64,000 nt of DNA from UBA8941 sp963780545 (lineage in GTDB: Archaea > Thermoproteota > Bathyarchaeia > TCS64): assembly GCA_963780545.1 (NCBI GenBank), contig CAWACK010000013.1, positions 62,001-126,000 on the forward strand, in the 5' to 3' direction. Below, piece by piece: positions 9,806 through 19,095 of this stretch. Each line of letters opens with the position of its first letter. The first letter of the stretch is position 1. A program made the translations under genes and the position numbers. The notes under the pieces were generated by a model. It worked only from the letters and a program-made list of their open reading frames with translations. It had not been told where the DNA came from and did no database searches.

Positions 9806-10335
9806 ATATTATTCAAATTTTTAATCTTTTTTGTAGGAGAACCAACATTTATTGAATAAGATTCAAGATTTTTAATAACCAAACTTCCAGCACCAACAAC
9901 ACTATTTTTTCCGATATTAACACCACATAAAATTATTGTTCCAGGAGCGATCCAAGCTCCTTCACCAATCCTTACATGTGATACCTTTCGAGGAAAATAA
10001 TTTAATTTCAGAAATAAAGAACAGGTAGGATTTGAATGTGTAAAAATCATTGAATTCATGCCAATACTAACATAGTCATCAATTTGAATTAAATGAGGGT
10101 ATAATAAGTCTAATACGACATTCGGACCCAAAAAAACATGCTTACCAATTTTAACACCTCTAGCTCTTTGGAAAATTACAGCTAATTCAGATGAAGGTGA
10201 AAAACCTGCTAAAGTTTGAAGAAACCATGATCTAATTAGACGATATTTTAACTTTATATTTCCTATCTTTCCTTTATAGCTATAGTACTCCATCAATTCT
10301 TGTTCATTTATTTCTTCAGGGGTTTTAGTTATCAT
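9802..10335 (-). CDS. Hexapeptide-repeat acetyltransferase (LbH/WbbJ-like)
   Basis: 177 residues dominated by left-handed beta-helix hexapeptides (IGKHVFLGPNVVLD, IDDYVSIGMNSMIF, RIGEGAWIAPGTII, IGKNSVVGAGSLVI) and ending with the usual VGSPTKKI cap. Such enzymes O- or N-acetylate sugars of surface polysaccharides using acetyl-CoA. The catalytic His is probably in FTHSNP. It sits between the deacetylase and a GT4 with minimal spacing, so it is operonic. Confidence 0.9.
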   Translation of the reverse strand: MITKTPEEINEQELMEYYSYKGKIGNIKLKYRLIRSWFLQTLAGFSPSSELAVIFQRARGVKIGKHVFLGPNVVLDLLYPHLIQIDDYVSIGMNSMIFTHSNPTCSLFLKLNYFPRKVSHVRIGEGAWIAPGTIILCGVNIGKNSVVGAGSLVIKNLESYSINVGSPTKKIKNLNNI

Positions 10336-10337
10336 GC

Positions 10338-11192
10338 TTAATACACTTCAGTATAATTTAATTTAATATATTCCTTAAAACTACCGAATTGGAAATTCTT
10401 AAAAAGTTCTTCTAATTTATTTTTAGTATTTTTAATATTATAATATGTCACAAAATTTTCTCTAAATCCAATTTTTATTTTAGGCGTTTTTTCATCCAAT
10501 TCCCAAGGATGAAATGACACAATTGCTGGATAATCTTTCTCATTTACATTTTTAATTGCTTTTTTAAAAAAAAGACTTGGGAAAAAGCGTAAATAAAAAC
10601 CACCTGCCATTGGAATTTTAATACCATAAGTTGAATATATCAAAGCAGGGAATTCAAGCAAATTATTATCTCCAGATTTATGCAAATCTTCGAAAGAGGG
10701 AAAATAAGGACTAATGGAAGTGTTATTTTCTCCATATAGAGGAGTTTTAATCGGAAATAAACTAGCATCATATAAATATTCCATTTCTTTAAGTACCTTT
10801 AAAGACCAAATGGTATCATTATTAAGAGAATAAGAGGGTGCCCTGTATCCAATGGGTCTTTCACAATTTAACAAATTAATTAATTTGTCGTAGCGAGACA
10901 ACTCATCTCGAAAAGTAAATTCATCCATGGCCGATAAAGGAATATGATGATAACTATGAAACGCGATTTCATGATTTTCTTTTGAAATACGATGAACCAA
11001 GTCAGGATATTTTTCAGCTATTTCTCCAACTATAAAAAAGGTACATGTAATATTATATTTTTTCAATAATTTTAAGGTAATATCCATGCTAATTAAAATT
11101 CTATCAAATTTTTCTTTAACCTTATTTCTAACATACTCTGGATGGTACCAATCTTCCACATCCACGGCCAGTATATTTTTTATAAAGATCAC
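10338..11192 (-). CDS. Polysaccharide deacetylase family protein (NodB fold)
   Basis: 284 residues. It has the DVEDW metal/catalytic motif near the N-terminus, CTFFIVGEIAEKYPDLV, the metal-binding HEIAFHSYHH, RAPSYSL and a C-terminal FHPWELD as in exopolysaccharide-locus deacetylases. It removes N-acetyl groups from a hexosamine-containing glycan or intermediate. No signal peptide, so probably cytoplasmic on a lipid-linked intermediate. GTG start at 11192. Confidence 0.9.
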   Translation of the reverse strand: MIFIKNILAVDVEDWYHPEYVRNKVKEKFDRILISMDITLKLLKKYNITCTFFIVGEIAEKYPDLVHRISKENHEIAFHSYHHIPLSAMDEFTFRDELSRYDKLINLLNCERPIGYRAPSYSLNNDTIWSLKVLKEMEYLYDASLFPIKTPLYGENNTSISPYFPSFEDLHKSGDNNLLEFPALIYSTYGIKIPMAGGFYLRFFPSLFFKKAIKNVNEKDYPAIVSFHPWELDEKTPKIKIGFRENFVTYYNIKNTKNKLEELFKNFQFGSFKEYIKLNYTEVY

Positions 11193-11342
11193 TGCTAAGT
11201 TCTATTTCATCTATAATTTAATAGAAAATATTTTTTACAGTCTATATTTTTGTTCTATAGCAGAGCCGTAACTACCTGAAGGATTAACATCGTTTAAAAA
11301 ATTTATAGTAAACATAGTGCTTATGCATTGGCAACCAAAATG
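11193..11342. other. Short AT-rich spacer in the glycan operon
   Basis: No coding content; a possible promoter for the deacetylase, but no clear TATA box could be chosen in this AT-rich background. Confidence 0.4.
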
Positions 11343-12420
11343 TCAGTTATGGATGTTCTTAATTGATTCAATTATTTTAATTGCTGACATTCCATCACCG
11401 TATGGATTAGGCCAGTCAGTTTTAACTTCAATCATTTTTTTTACACCAGCTAAAATACAATTAGGCTCCCTACCAACAACTAAATTAGCACCCACATCAA
11501 CGGTCTCAGGCCTTTCGGTATTGTCCCTCATAGTCACACACGGTACATTTAGACAACATGCTTCCTCCTGAACGCCACCCGAATCGGTTAAAATAAGCTT
11601 AGCTTCACTTTCCAGTTGAAGAAAATTCAAGTACGCTAGAGGTGTTATCACATTTATTTCTTCACTCGAAATACCAAATTCCCTCATCTTCTTGGTAGTA
11701 CGTGGATGCATCGGGAAAACAATTGGTAGACCATATTTTCTTTTTAAATCTCTAAAAGATGAGAATAAACCTCTTAGAATATGCTCGTTATCAACATTTT
11801 CAGCACGATGTAGAGTAACAAGAAAATATTCACCTTGTTTTAAACCCATTTCTTTCAATAGGAATTGCTTTTTCAAGTGCTTTAAATTCTCTTTAACTGC
11901 ATCTACAACAGTGTTACCTGTAACGAATACCTTAGAATTTTCAATCCCTTCACGGAGCAAATTACTACGAGAAACTTCCGTTGGTGCATAAAGCTGGTCA
12001 GAAATATGATTGGTTACAATCCGGTTAACCTCTTCAGGCATTCCAAAGTCTCCGCTCCTGGAGGCGGAGCCTCAACATGCCCCAACTTTTTATGAAGTTT
12101 TGCAGCTACTAGAGCCCCGCCAACAACTGTATTTGTATCGCCCTCAACAAGTATAACATTTGGCTCCTCATTATCCAGTACCTTCTCAACACCAATCATT
12201 ATCTTTGCAGTCTGCTCCGCATGACTCCCTGACCCAACTCCTAGATTATATTCAGGTCTTGGGAGACAAAGATTCTAAAGAAGGCACCGTCCATCTCGTA
12301 ATCGTAGTGCTGTTCTGTATGAATCACAAAGAAATCCAATTGTTTTCTTTGACACTCTCGAATGATTGGTGAAAATTTCACAATCTCAGGTCTAGTGCCA
12401 AGTATGATAGCGATTCTCAT
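11343..12420 (-). pseudogene. wecB: UDP-N-acetylglucosamine 2-epimerase, frameshifted twice
   Basis: Non-hydrolysing epimerase making UDP-ManNAc from UDP-GlcNAc. Joining three frames restores a full protein. Frame 1 from ATG 12420 gives MRIAIILGTRPEIVKFSP and EQHYDYEMDGAFF. Frame 2, entered near 12268, gives LPRPEYNLGVGSGSHAEQT, VLVEGDTNTVVGGA-like sequence and KLGHVEA. Frame 3, entered near 12055, gives MPEEVNRIVTNHISD, LVTLHRAENVDN, TDSGGVQEEA and TERPETVDVGAN. All landmarks are intact, so the breaks are single-base events: decay or assembly error. The ATG overlaps the stop of the upstream GT2 (ATGA). Confidence 0.9.
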
Positions 12421-13292
12421 TGCTTAGACTGTTCTAGTATCAGAGTTGTCATGACCCAAAGTATAATTGCTGTAGTCATTAACAATAACCCAACAAGCAT
12501 TGTGCCTATACCGAGAAGAGCAACATTTGTTAAAATTGTTTTATTTATCGCATAATACTCGAGGGTTATCACCCAGAAGACCAGTGATAATAGCACGGAA
12601 ATGAGGCCGGGGATGCCATAGAAGGGAAGTGGGTGGTGCAGAGAAATGTGTTTAAATGTATTTAGTACAACATCAAAGCCGTGTGCTAGGGGATTATGAG
12701 TGGAAGTATTTCCACCATATTCTACGTGGATCGGGACCTCAGCGACACGAAGACCCAATTCGCCAGCCTTTAATAGGATCTCTGTGCTTATTCCCATGCC
12801 ATTTTCTGTCAGTGTAAGGGCATTTAACGCACTCTTATTGTAGGCTCGAAAACCGGATTGGGAATCCGAAGTCTTAACTGAGCCGTTCTGTGTAAATTTG
12901 TTGATGACTTTGATACCGATTCTCCTCCATGCTGGTGCTTCAGATCCGGCTCCATCTACGAATCGGGAGCCGATAACGAGATCTATGTCGTCTGTCAGCT
13001 TCTCAAGAAGTAGAGGTATTTCATCAGCATCATGTTGACCATCACTGTCAAGGGTCACAATAACATCTGCATTTATCCTCTGAGCTTCCCTAAACAATGA
13101 AAGCAAGCTAGCTCCATATCCATAATTTTCCTTATGCCTGATTACAAAGGCACCAAGAGCCTCAGCTATTGCAGCTGTATAATCATTTGACCCGTCATCA
13201 CAGACTATAACCTGGTCTACATGTTTTTGAGCCTTGAGAATCACCTTCGCAATATTGGTCTCTTCATTATAAGCAGGAATAGCTGCTACTAT
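12417..13292 (-). CDS. Family 2 glycosyltransferase (dolichyl-phosphate-sugar synthase-like)
   Basis: GT-A domain with CDDGSNDYT, TLDSDGQHDADEI (DxD), SGFRAYN and EVPIHVEYGG, followed by two C-terminal membrane segments. This is typical of enzymes that make polyprenyl-phosphate sugars, the likely donor for the GT-C protein at 4687. GTG at 13244 is the first standard start, but the frame is open upstream and encodes LFIVAAIPAYNEETNIAK, which the family needs. An AUA at 13292-13290 with GAGG nine bases upstream is the best start there. Upstream in the same frame lies the stop of the 119-aa protein at 13338. Confidence 0.88.
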   Translation of the reverse strand: MVAAIPAYNEETNIAKVILKAQKHVDQVIVCDDGSNDYTAAIAEALGAFVIRHKENYGYGASLLSLFREAQRINADVIVTLDSDGQHDADEIPLLLEKLTDDIDLVIGSRFVDGAGSEAPAWRRIGIKVINKFTQNGSVKTSDSQSGFRAYNKSALNALTLTENGMGISTEILLKAGELGLRVAEVPIHVEYGGNTSTHNPLAHGFDVVLNTFKHISLHHPLPFYGIPGLISVLLSLVFWVITLEYYAINKTILTNVALLGIGTMLVGLLLMTTAIILWVMTTLILEQSKQ

Positions 13293-13337
13293 GAAGAGCT
13301 TCCTCGAGATCCCTGTCTCTGAGTCGGTTACCTGCGT

Positions 13338-13697
13338 TTAGAAGCTCCACCCAACCGGCGCATTTAGGCTCATGAATGTGACATACCTCGCGAATGAGGA
13401 GTCAAACATCCAATTCAATGCACTAACGCAGCCAAGCTTCACCGCGTGAGCAACAATTTCCTTAGCCCTACCAAAACCATAGCCTAGGAGCCTCCTCTCA
13501 AACACCCCTCTCAGCGCTTCCTCGATCTTGTTAATGATCTTCGCAATCTCTACCTCAAGCGAGACACTGTGCACGACGTCGAGGACCTTAGCCGATAGAC
13601 TTAGGATACCCCTCTCCAATCCATCTAGGGCCTTAAACCAGACTTTGCCATGTATAGCTCTCTTTCTAACATCTGTTAAAAAAGAAGAAGTATACAT
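13338..13697 (-). CDS. Conserved archaeal-type protein of unknown function, 119 aa
   Basis: The sequence reads as a single helical domain (KVWFKALDGLERGILSLSAKVLD, IVAHAVKLGCVSALNWM, FARYVTFMSLN). I have an impression of similar short proteins scattered in several archaeal genomes but cannot name a family. It ends in the same frame as, and 45 bases before, the probable start of the downstream GT2. Its base composition is less AT-rich than the glycan genes, so it probably marks the edge of the imported block. Function unknown. Confidence 0.6.
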   Translation of the reverse strand: MYTSSFLTDVRKRAIHGKVWFKALDGLERGILSLSAKVLDVVHSVSLEVEIAKIINKIEEALRGVFERRLLGYGFGRAKEIVAHAVKLGCVSALNWMFDSSFARYVTFMSLNAPVGWSF

Positions 13698-13746
13698 AAT
13701 GGAACAATATTAAGGTATCAATATTTAAGCGCTCTTAAAGAAAAAG

Positions 13747-13827
13747 AAGCGGCTATATTACATAAAATTTTAAAACGAAGCCAAATTTGCCTTGGAAGCT
13801 AATTTATATCTTAAAAAATAGCCGCTT
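13747..13827. repeat. Inverted repeat (AAGCGGCTAT ... ATAGCCGCTT)
   Basis: A perfect 10-bp inverted repeat at 13747-13756 and 13818-13827 encloses 61 bases that contain a smaller CCAA/TTGG hairpin. It lies in the gap between the 119-aa gene and an exported protein. It could be a terminator-like hairpin, an operator or a small transposon relic. Confidence 0.5.
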
Positions 13828-13964
13828 TCTATCAATAAAAATAAGATGATTTCTTTTTCATTTATATTGTTTAAAAAAGGCAATTCATTTCATGTATAGG
13901 CCAGCTGAAAAACAATCCCGCACGCGAGCGCACGCAGCTTTTTTAGTACCTTTTGACTCATCAG

Positions 13965-14603
13965 CTATCCTTGTATAAATTGAAGAACAGAGATTCTTTC
14001 TATAATTGTCTGGGATCTTGTTTCAATCATCGAATCCGCTGAGAGATATTCGATTCGTATCTGTAGATTTCCAATGTTATTGAAGCTTAGCACGATTAAG
14101 TTGTAACTCCCGGCTTTGAAGTTAAGACTCGTCGAGTTACTCTGTTTGTTTATTATATAATAGTCGTTGTTTGCGGTTTTCCTCATGATTGATGGTAGTT
14201 TCTCCCTGATAAGCGGCACAATTATTGGGGTTAGGTCCTTACCTGTAAAAAGCGAAGGCCCTATCGGTATCCCAACCTCACTTATGACTTCCTGGATGAA
14301 TGACTCTGTAGTAGAGTTTGAGAGCATCGCGACGAGGTCGACTGGGACCGTGCTTAACAGTGTAATGTTCACGCGTTGATCGATGGGCAGGTCAATTGTC
14401 TGAATGTGGAAAGTAGTGGTTGTCAAGGGGATTGTTAGATTAAGTGTCTGTTTCCTCACCGTTGAATTTGCGATGGGGACGGTTACGACAGTTTTAGAGA
14501 CGATGGTTCTAGGGATAATTGGCGCATAAGCAATCAGTAACGCCGCGAAAAATACACCTACAATAATTATCAATTTTTTTCTCGTATCGATGTTTTTCAT
14601 CAT
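13965..14603 (-). CDS. Membrane-anchored extracytoplasmic protein of unknown function
   Basis: 212 residues. Lys/Arg-rich start (MMKNIDTRKK), one hydrophobic segment (LIIIVGVFFAALLIAYAPII), then a Thr/Ser/Asn-rich beta-strand region with several N-x-S/T sequons, as in archaeal surface proteins. It is divergent from, and overlaps the start of, the membrane protein at 14590. No family recognised. Confidence 0.65.
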   Translation of the reverse strand: MMKNIDTRKKLIIIVGVFFAALLIAYAPIIPRTIVSKTVVTVPIANSTVRKQTLNLTIPLTTTTFHIQTIDLPIDQRVNITLLSTVPVDLVAMLSNSTTESFIQEVISEVGIPIGPSLFTGKDLTPIIVPLIREKLPSIMRKTANNDYYIINKQSNSTSLNFKAGSYNLIVLSFNNIGNLQIRIEYLSADSMIETRSQTIIERISVLQFIQG

Positions 14604-16313
14604 TTTTCTTTATGACCTTTTTAAGTGCCTCAACGCGATATTTTGTCTTAACTTGACCCTGGCTCAGCGCTGCACTGTAAGTTTGAGTGCCCTGATATTA
14701 TCTTGTCTACTCCTCGTTGGGGTACTTTCGCTGGTCCAGTTCTCATCGTTCAAATTCTTTGTGACTCTTCACCGCGTTGTTCAGCCTACTAACCTCGACT
14801 CAGGTGGGTTGCTACTCTGGTCTTGTGTACTACTTCTGGGTACGTGGTTCGTATTGGGATTTTTAACAAACGAGGGTCTAATGGGTAGCATTCATCTGAT
14901 TGGGCTCCTGGCCACTCCGATAATTGGGGTAGAGCTGGCTCTGGGATTAGCCGCGACACTTGCGGGAATAATAGGAATCCTTAGATTAAAGCAGTCAGAA
15001 GAGCGAGTTTTTTGGTTTATTACCATCCTCTCACTCATCGAGGTCTTAGCTCTGGTGCATTGGATCCTATTCTATCTAGGAATAGGTTCCCCATTATCCG
15101 GATTAGCCATCTTCGAGCTGGACCTCTACTATCTCCTCGCAATACTCACACCTATTCCACTTCTTACCCTACTTTTCGGCTGGGCACCAAAACCATTCCT
15201 CAAATACCCACATGATATAGAAGGAGAAGACACTTCAGAACGAGATTGGACGAAGTGGAATTGGGCGCTATTCCTATTTTCAATAGGTTTAGCTTTCTTC
15301 GCCGTTTATTATCCGCAAAGCGGAGGTCTGAACCCACACGGATTGTTACTTGGATACGACTTTACAAACTACCAGAGTATCGCTCAGCCAGTCCTCGCCG
15401 ACCCGATGAAGGCCTTCAGTCGGGGAGCGGCCGATAGTTTTTTTATTAATCTACTTCATCCACGCAATAAGTTCACTTGATCTCTATAATGTGCTTATGA
15501 TAATACCTTTCATCTTTCTTCCACTGCTGGTAGCCGCCTCTGGATTCCTCAGCTGGGAGATGTTTCGGCGTGGTGATGTCGCTTCCTGGTGCTCCTTCTT
15601 CACCGCGGGTGGGGTTTTTCTCGTCGAGACCGTTTATGGCTATTTTATAAGCAACATTATTGGCCTGTGCCTGATTTTTCTCTCGCTAGCCCTACTTCTT
15701 CGATATCTTAGAGTCGGTGGTCGAGTGTTACTTAGCGTTTCAATAATAACTGGATTATTCTCCTATTTTTCCCATCCACAGACCGCCGAAGTTTATATCG
15801 GGGGGCTCGCTGCACTTTGGATTATACAACTTCTGAGAAGGAACTCATCAAGAAGAGCGATGATAGCCATACCATTCTATTTAACAATAATCGTGGTGCT
15901 TTGGTTTCCTGAACTGGTTCCTGATTGGAAGCCAAGTCTTACTGAATCCCTATTACACCGTTTCCTCTTCTACGGGGATCCTACTGTCTTTGAATTTCCT
16001 GAGAGGCGGTTTTACATCAAACCTAATTCTTCTCTCATTAGCTGCGCTCGGGTTATTGAAGTTAAAATATAACTCATTGAACTCTCTCTATCTCGTCGTT
16101 ATTTTCGCTCTGTCTGGTGCATTTTTCTTGGTCTTAGATGACGTCTATCAGTTTAGACTGTTCATAGCTTTGCCTCTCGGTATCGTTGCAGCTTTTGGTT
16201 TCGTCGACATTTTGGGGAGGGTTAAAACGGTGAAGTTAAGGTACACGGTTACCTCGTTCGTCTTGCTATTCTTCACGGTCTATTTGCTTAGGTCTATGGC
16301 CAACTTAATCTGA
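14590..16313 (+). pseudogene. Polytopic membrane protein (GT-C/O-antigen-polymerase-like), two frameshifts
   Basis: Three frames join into one hydrophobic protein of about 560 residues with about a dozen membrane segments. The first break is in a T-run near 15440: skipping into the next frame continues with LLIYFIHAISSLDLYNVLMIIPF. The second is near 15995, where FEFPERRF becomes FLRGGFTSNLILLSL. The loop YDFTNYQS and the overall layout resemble membrane glycosyltransferases, but no diagnostic motif is certain. The first break in a homopolymer makes an assembly indel plausible. Confidence 0.7.
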
Positions 16314-16395
16314 TTGCTTAGGGCCACATAGGTGTAATCCTCCATTTAATTGATTAACAAGTCTCATCGGATACTGATATGGAATAGTAAACGTA

Positions 16396-16515
16396 TTGAA
16401 TAAGAGGATTTTCACAGTGCTTAACCTACTTATATTCATCTCGATCTTCATCCTACCGGCACTAATATTCGTCTCCAACAGTCAACCTCGGCGGAGTAGC
16501 GGGCGCGCGCCCTAA
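16396..16515 (+). pseudogene. Truncated N-terminus of an exported protein
   Basis: TTG at 16396 opens 39 codons encoding a signal-peptide-like stretch (NKRIFTVLNLLIFISIFILP), which stops immediately after entering a GCGCGCGC tract (16503-16510). It looks like a secreted-protein gene cut off at that tract. Confidence 0.5.
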
Positions 16516-16783
16516 GGAAACCCTTCAGATGTTTATCCATGAAGGAGCTGACACATTCATCACAAGTGTCAACCAGTTACCCGATTTGCTATAATGGGTG
16601 AAGGGTTAACCATAATGAATCCTTGCGATCAGAAAGTGTAACCGGTGAAAATAGCTGAAATACTCCCAAAAAGATATCAAAATATTTTGGAGAATTAACA
16701 TTCTTATCGAAGAGGTAAATAGAAATGTCCGTATTGGTTAGATGCAAACACAAGCCTAATTTATTATAAAAGCAGTTTCATAT
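16516..16783. other. Degraded spacer before the InlB-like surface gene
   Basis: No intact gene. A fragment in another frame (about 16737-16860, WLDANTSLIYYKSSF and on) reads like real protein and overlaps the start of the next gene, so this gap is probably a deletion scar between two exported-protein genes. Confidence 0.4.
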
Positions 16784-18751
16784 ATGAGCAGTATGATAAA
16801 TTGGAATATGGACGGTTTCGCAAGGAAGATGAGAACTTCACGTTTAATATTTATATTTAGCCTGATACTCGTGATCGGTTTAACCACAACATTCACAATA
16901 AACGCCCAAGTAAGCCACTCGGTGACCTTCTGGGAAAGAGGCGTAGGACACGACTACACAGGCGTCGTAGTCACCATCGGGGGTAAAGGCTTCTACGTCA
17001 CCGACGTTGAAACCTGCCATACGGTCACAACCGAAAGCCCAGTCGACTTCAACTATCAATCCCCACTAGTAGTGGACTCCTCTAAACAATACATTTGGAT
17101 CTACACAACCAGCGACACCAACCCTCCAATTACGACTCAGCAAGGAACTGTTCCAGCCGATATGGATGGTAATGTCTTCGGGAATTACGAGACCCAATAC
17201 AGCGTAACCTTCTCCAGCAACCCTGCAGGAATCGGAACAATGACCCCTTCAGGTTCTAACGTCTGGATAAGCGCAGGAACCATCCAGATTAGCGCCGCAC
17301 CCTCGCAGGGCTACTCCTTCTCCTCTTGGACGACCACCGGGTCGATAACCATAGCCAATCAGGGTACAGAAAGCACTTCAGCGACGATAAGTGGCCCAGG
17401 GACGATAACAGCGAACTTCCAGAAACAAAGTAACATACCAACGTATATTTTATACCCATTTGCAATCGGCCATGGATCGATTAATCCATCCATACCCGTG
17501 AGGGTAGCACAGGGTACGGACAAAACCTTCACATTCACCCCGGACGACGGTTATGGCGTATCAGCGATAAGCGTGGATGGAAAACCTGTTTCCATATCCA
17601 GCAGTTATACCTTCACCAACGTGAGGTCTAACCATAACATTAACGTCACCTTTGCGGTTGGCGTCCCAAAAACAGTTGCCATAACAATCGACTCCAGTCC
17701 CAGTGGGCAAGGCTTCGTATCGGTCGATGGAAACCTCACCACGACTCCGAGAGTCTTCAGCTGGTCACCTGGCTCAGTCCACTCCCTAGCAGCCTCCCCG
17801 CTAGTTAATGCCGGAGGCGATGTACGCTACACCTTCTCCACCTGGAGCGACGGAGGTTCTCAGACACATAACTACACCGTGACGAGCTCCCCAACTTCCA
17901 TAATCGCTGACTATGGAACCCAATATAGGCTTACTATAAATACAAACTTCGGGACCGTGACCCCTTCGAGTGGATCCTGGTACCAGAATGGTTCGAAAGT
18001 GACGGTGAAGGCTGTGGCGCCAAGTGCAGTAGCAGGTGAAAGCTACGTTTTTGGCGGGTGGAAGGGTTCTCAAGGCAGTTATACGGGCAGTAGTAACCCT
18101 AGTGGTGAGTTCACAATGAACGGGCCAGTAACCGAGGAGACAACCTGGCAACACATCTACCAGTTGAATGTCAGCTCCTCTCATGGAACAACCGGGGGCG
18201 CTGGTTGGTACGAGGTGGGGCAGAATGTTCAAGCCAGTATAGATAAGACTACAGAGACCAATGGCACAGAAATCCAATACGTCTTCTCGGGATGGGGAGG
18301 CGACGCGTCAGGTACAGGCTCAACCTCAAACACCATAGTAATGGATGGCCCGAAGAGTGCCACAGCCAAATGGAATACACAGTATAAGCTCACCTTCAGC
18401 CAGACTGGCTTGGAGGAGAGCGCTATTTGGGGAGTAATAAACGGACCAATGCTAACTATAAACGGAACTGTGCTGGCTGTTGGTGACCTTCCGTATGTCA
18501 CTGGGTGGGTGAACAGTGGAGCCGTCGTCCAATACACATATAGTGATTCGATGACGAGTTCGATGGGTGGAGTATTCAAGCTAGGTGAATTAAGTGGTCC
18601 TTCATCCCCACTGACAGTGATGGGTCCAGCGATAATTTCTGCCTCCTATAGCTTCCAGAGCGTAGCTCTCACACTGAATAACGCAATCATTATAGCGTCC
18701 GTGGCTGCTGCGGCGATAATCCTCATAGTATTAATAAGAGCAAGGAACTGA
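16784..18751 (+). CDS. Surface protein with InlB-type beta repeats and a C-terminal membrane anchor
   Basis: 655 residues. Signal peptide around residues 17-40 (SRLIFIFSLILVIGLTTTFTINA). Then about six repeats of 70-80 residues with the divergent InlB B-repeat/Flg_new pattern (Y-x-V-T-F, G-x-G-x-x-x-P, W-x-x-x-G, YSFSSWT, YTFSTWSDGG, YVFGGWKG). A C-terminal hydrophobic helix (IIIASVAAAAIILIVLI) and RARN tail anchor it. The start could also be the Met just before RTSRL (codon 16). It probably forms part of the cell envelope or an adhesin. Confidence 0.8.
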   Translation: MSSMINWNMDGFARKMRTSRLIFIFSLILVIGLTTTFTINAQVSHSVTFWERGVGHDYTGVVVTIGGKGFYVTDVETCHTVTTESPVDFNYQSPLVVDSSKQYIWIYTTSDTNPPITTQQGTVPADMDGNVFGNYETQYSVTFSSNPAGIGTMTPSGSNVWISAGTIQISAAPSQGYSFSSWTTTGSITIANQGTESTSATISGPGTITANFQKQSNIPTYILYPFAIGHGSINPSIPVRVAQGTDKTFTFTPDDGYGVSAISVDGKPVSISSSYTFTNVRSNHNINVTFAVGVPKTVAITIDSSPSGQGFVSVDGNLTTTPRVFSWSPGSVHSLAASPLVNAGGDVRYTFSTWSDGGSQTHNYTVTSSPTSIIADYGTQYRLTINTNFGTVTPSSGSWYQNGSKVTVKAVAPSAVAGESYVFGGWKGSQGSYTGSSNPSGEFTMNGPVTEETTWQHIYQLNVSSSHGTTGGAGWYEVGQNVQASIDKTTETNGTEIQYVFSGWGGDASGTGSTSNTIVMDGPKSATAKWNTQYKLTFSQTGLEESAIWGVINGPMLTINGTVLAVGDLPYVTGWVNSGAVVQYTYSDSMTSSMGGVFKLGELSGPSSPLTVMGPAIISASYSFQSVALTLNNAIIIASVAAAAIILIVLIRARN

Positions 18752-19095
18752 GACAAGACTGCTGGCTGAAAACAGTCAATAAACTAATTAGCTAAAGACC
18801 CATACGAAGGCATTTTTATCCCCATTAAACCCACAGAAGTTAGACGCTCGACATCGTTAAAGACAACCGAAACACATACGCGCTCGCGCGCGCACGCTCT
18901 CCGCCAAATGTAAGTTTATCTTAAATGACTCACCTCGGTTCCAAGTCCCCCACAGTCCCCCATCTTCTCATTAATACGTGCTGTTAAGTTTAATGACAAA
19001 TGATGAAAGAGTATTGTCCCCCAGTCCCCCATTACTGAGCTTGATATTGGGGGAAAGCGCATACTTGGGTTGGTTGAAAGTGAGCGAACCCCACA
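18752..19095. other. Leader of tandem unit 1: (CG)n tract and C-rich repeats
   Basis: A CGCGCGCGC tract lies at 18885-18893. AGTCCCCC-type motifs at 18944-18962 and 19016-19030 are repeated at 19883-19901 and 19943-19958 before the second unit. No gene seen. Confidence 0.5.

Noticed and set aside
15430..15500. Programmed frameshifting in the membrane protein
   Set aside because: A slippery T run is present, but there is no following structure and a second shift exists near 15995; indel error or decay is simpler.
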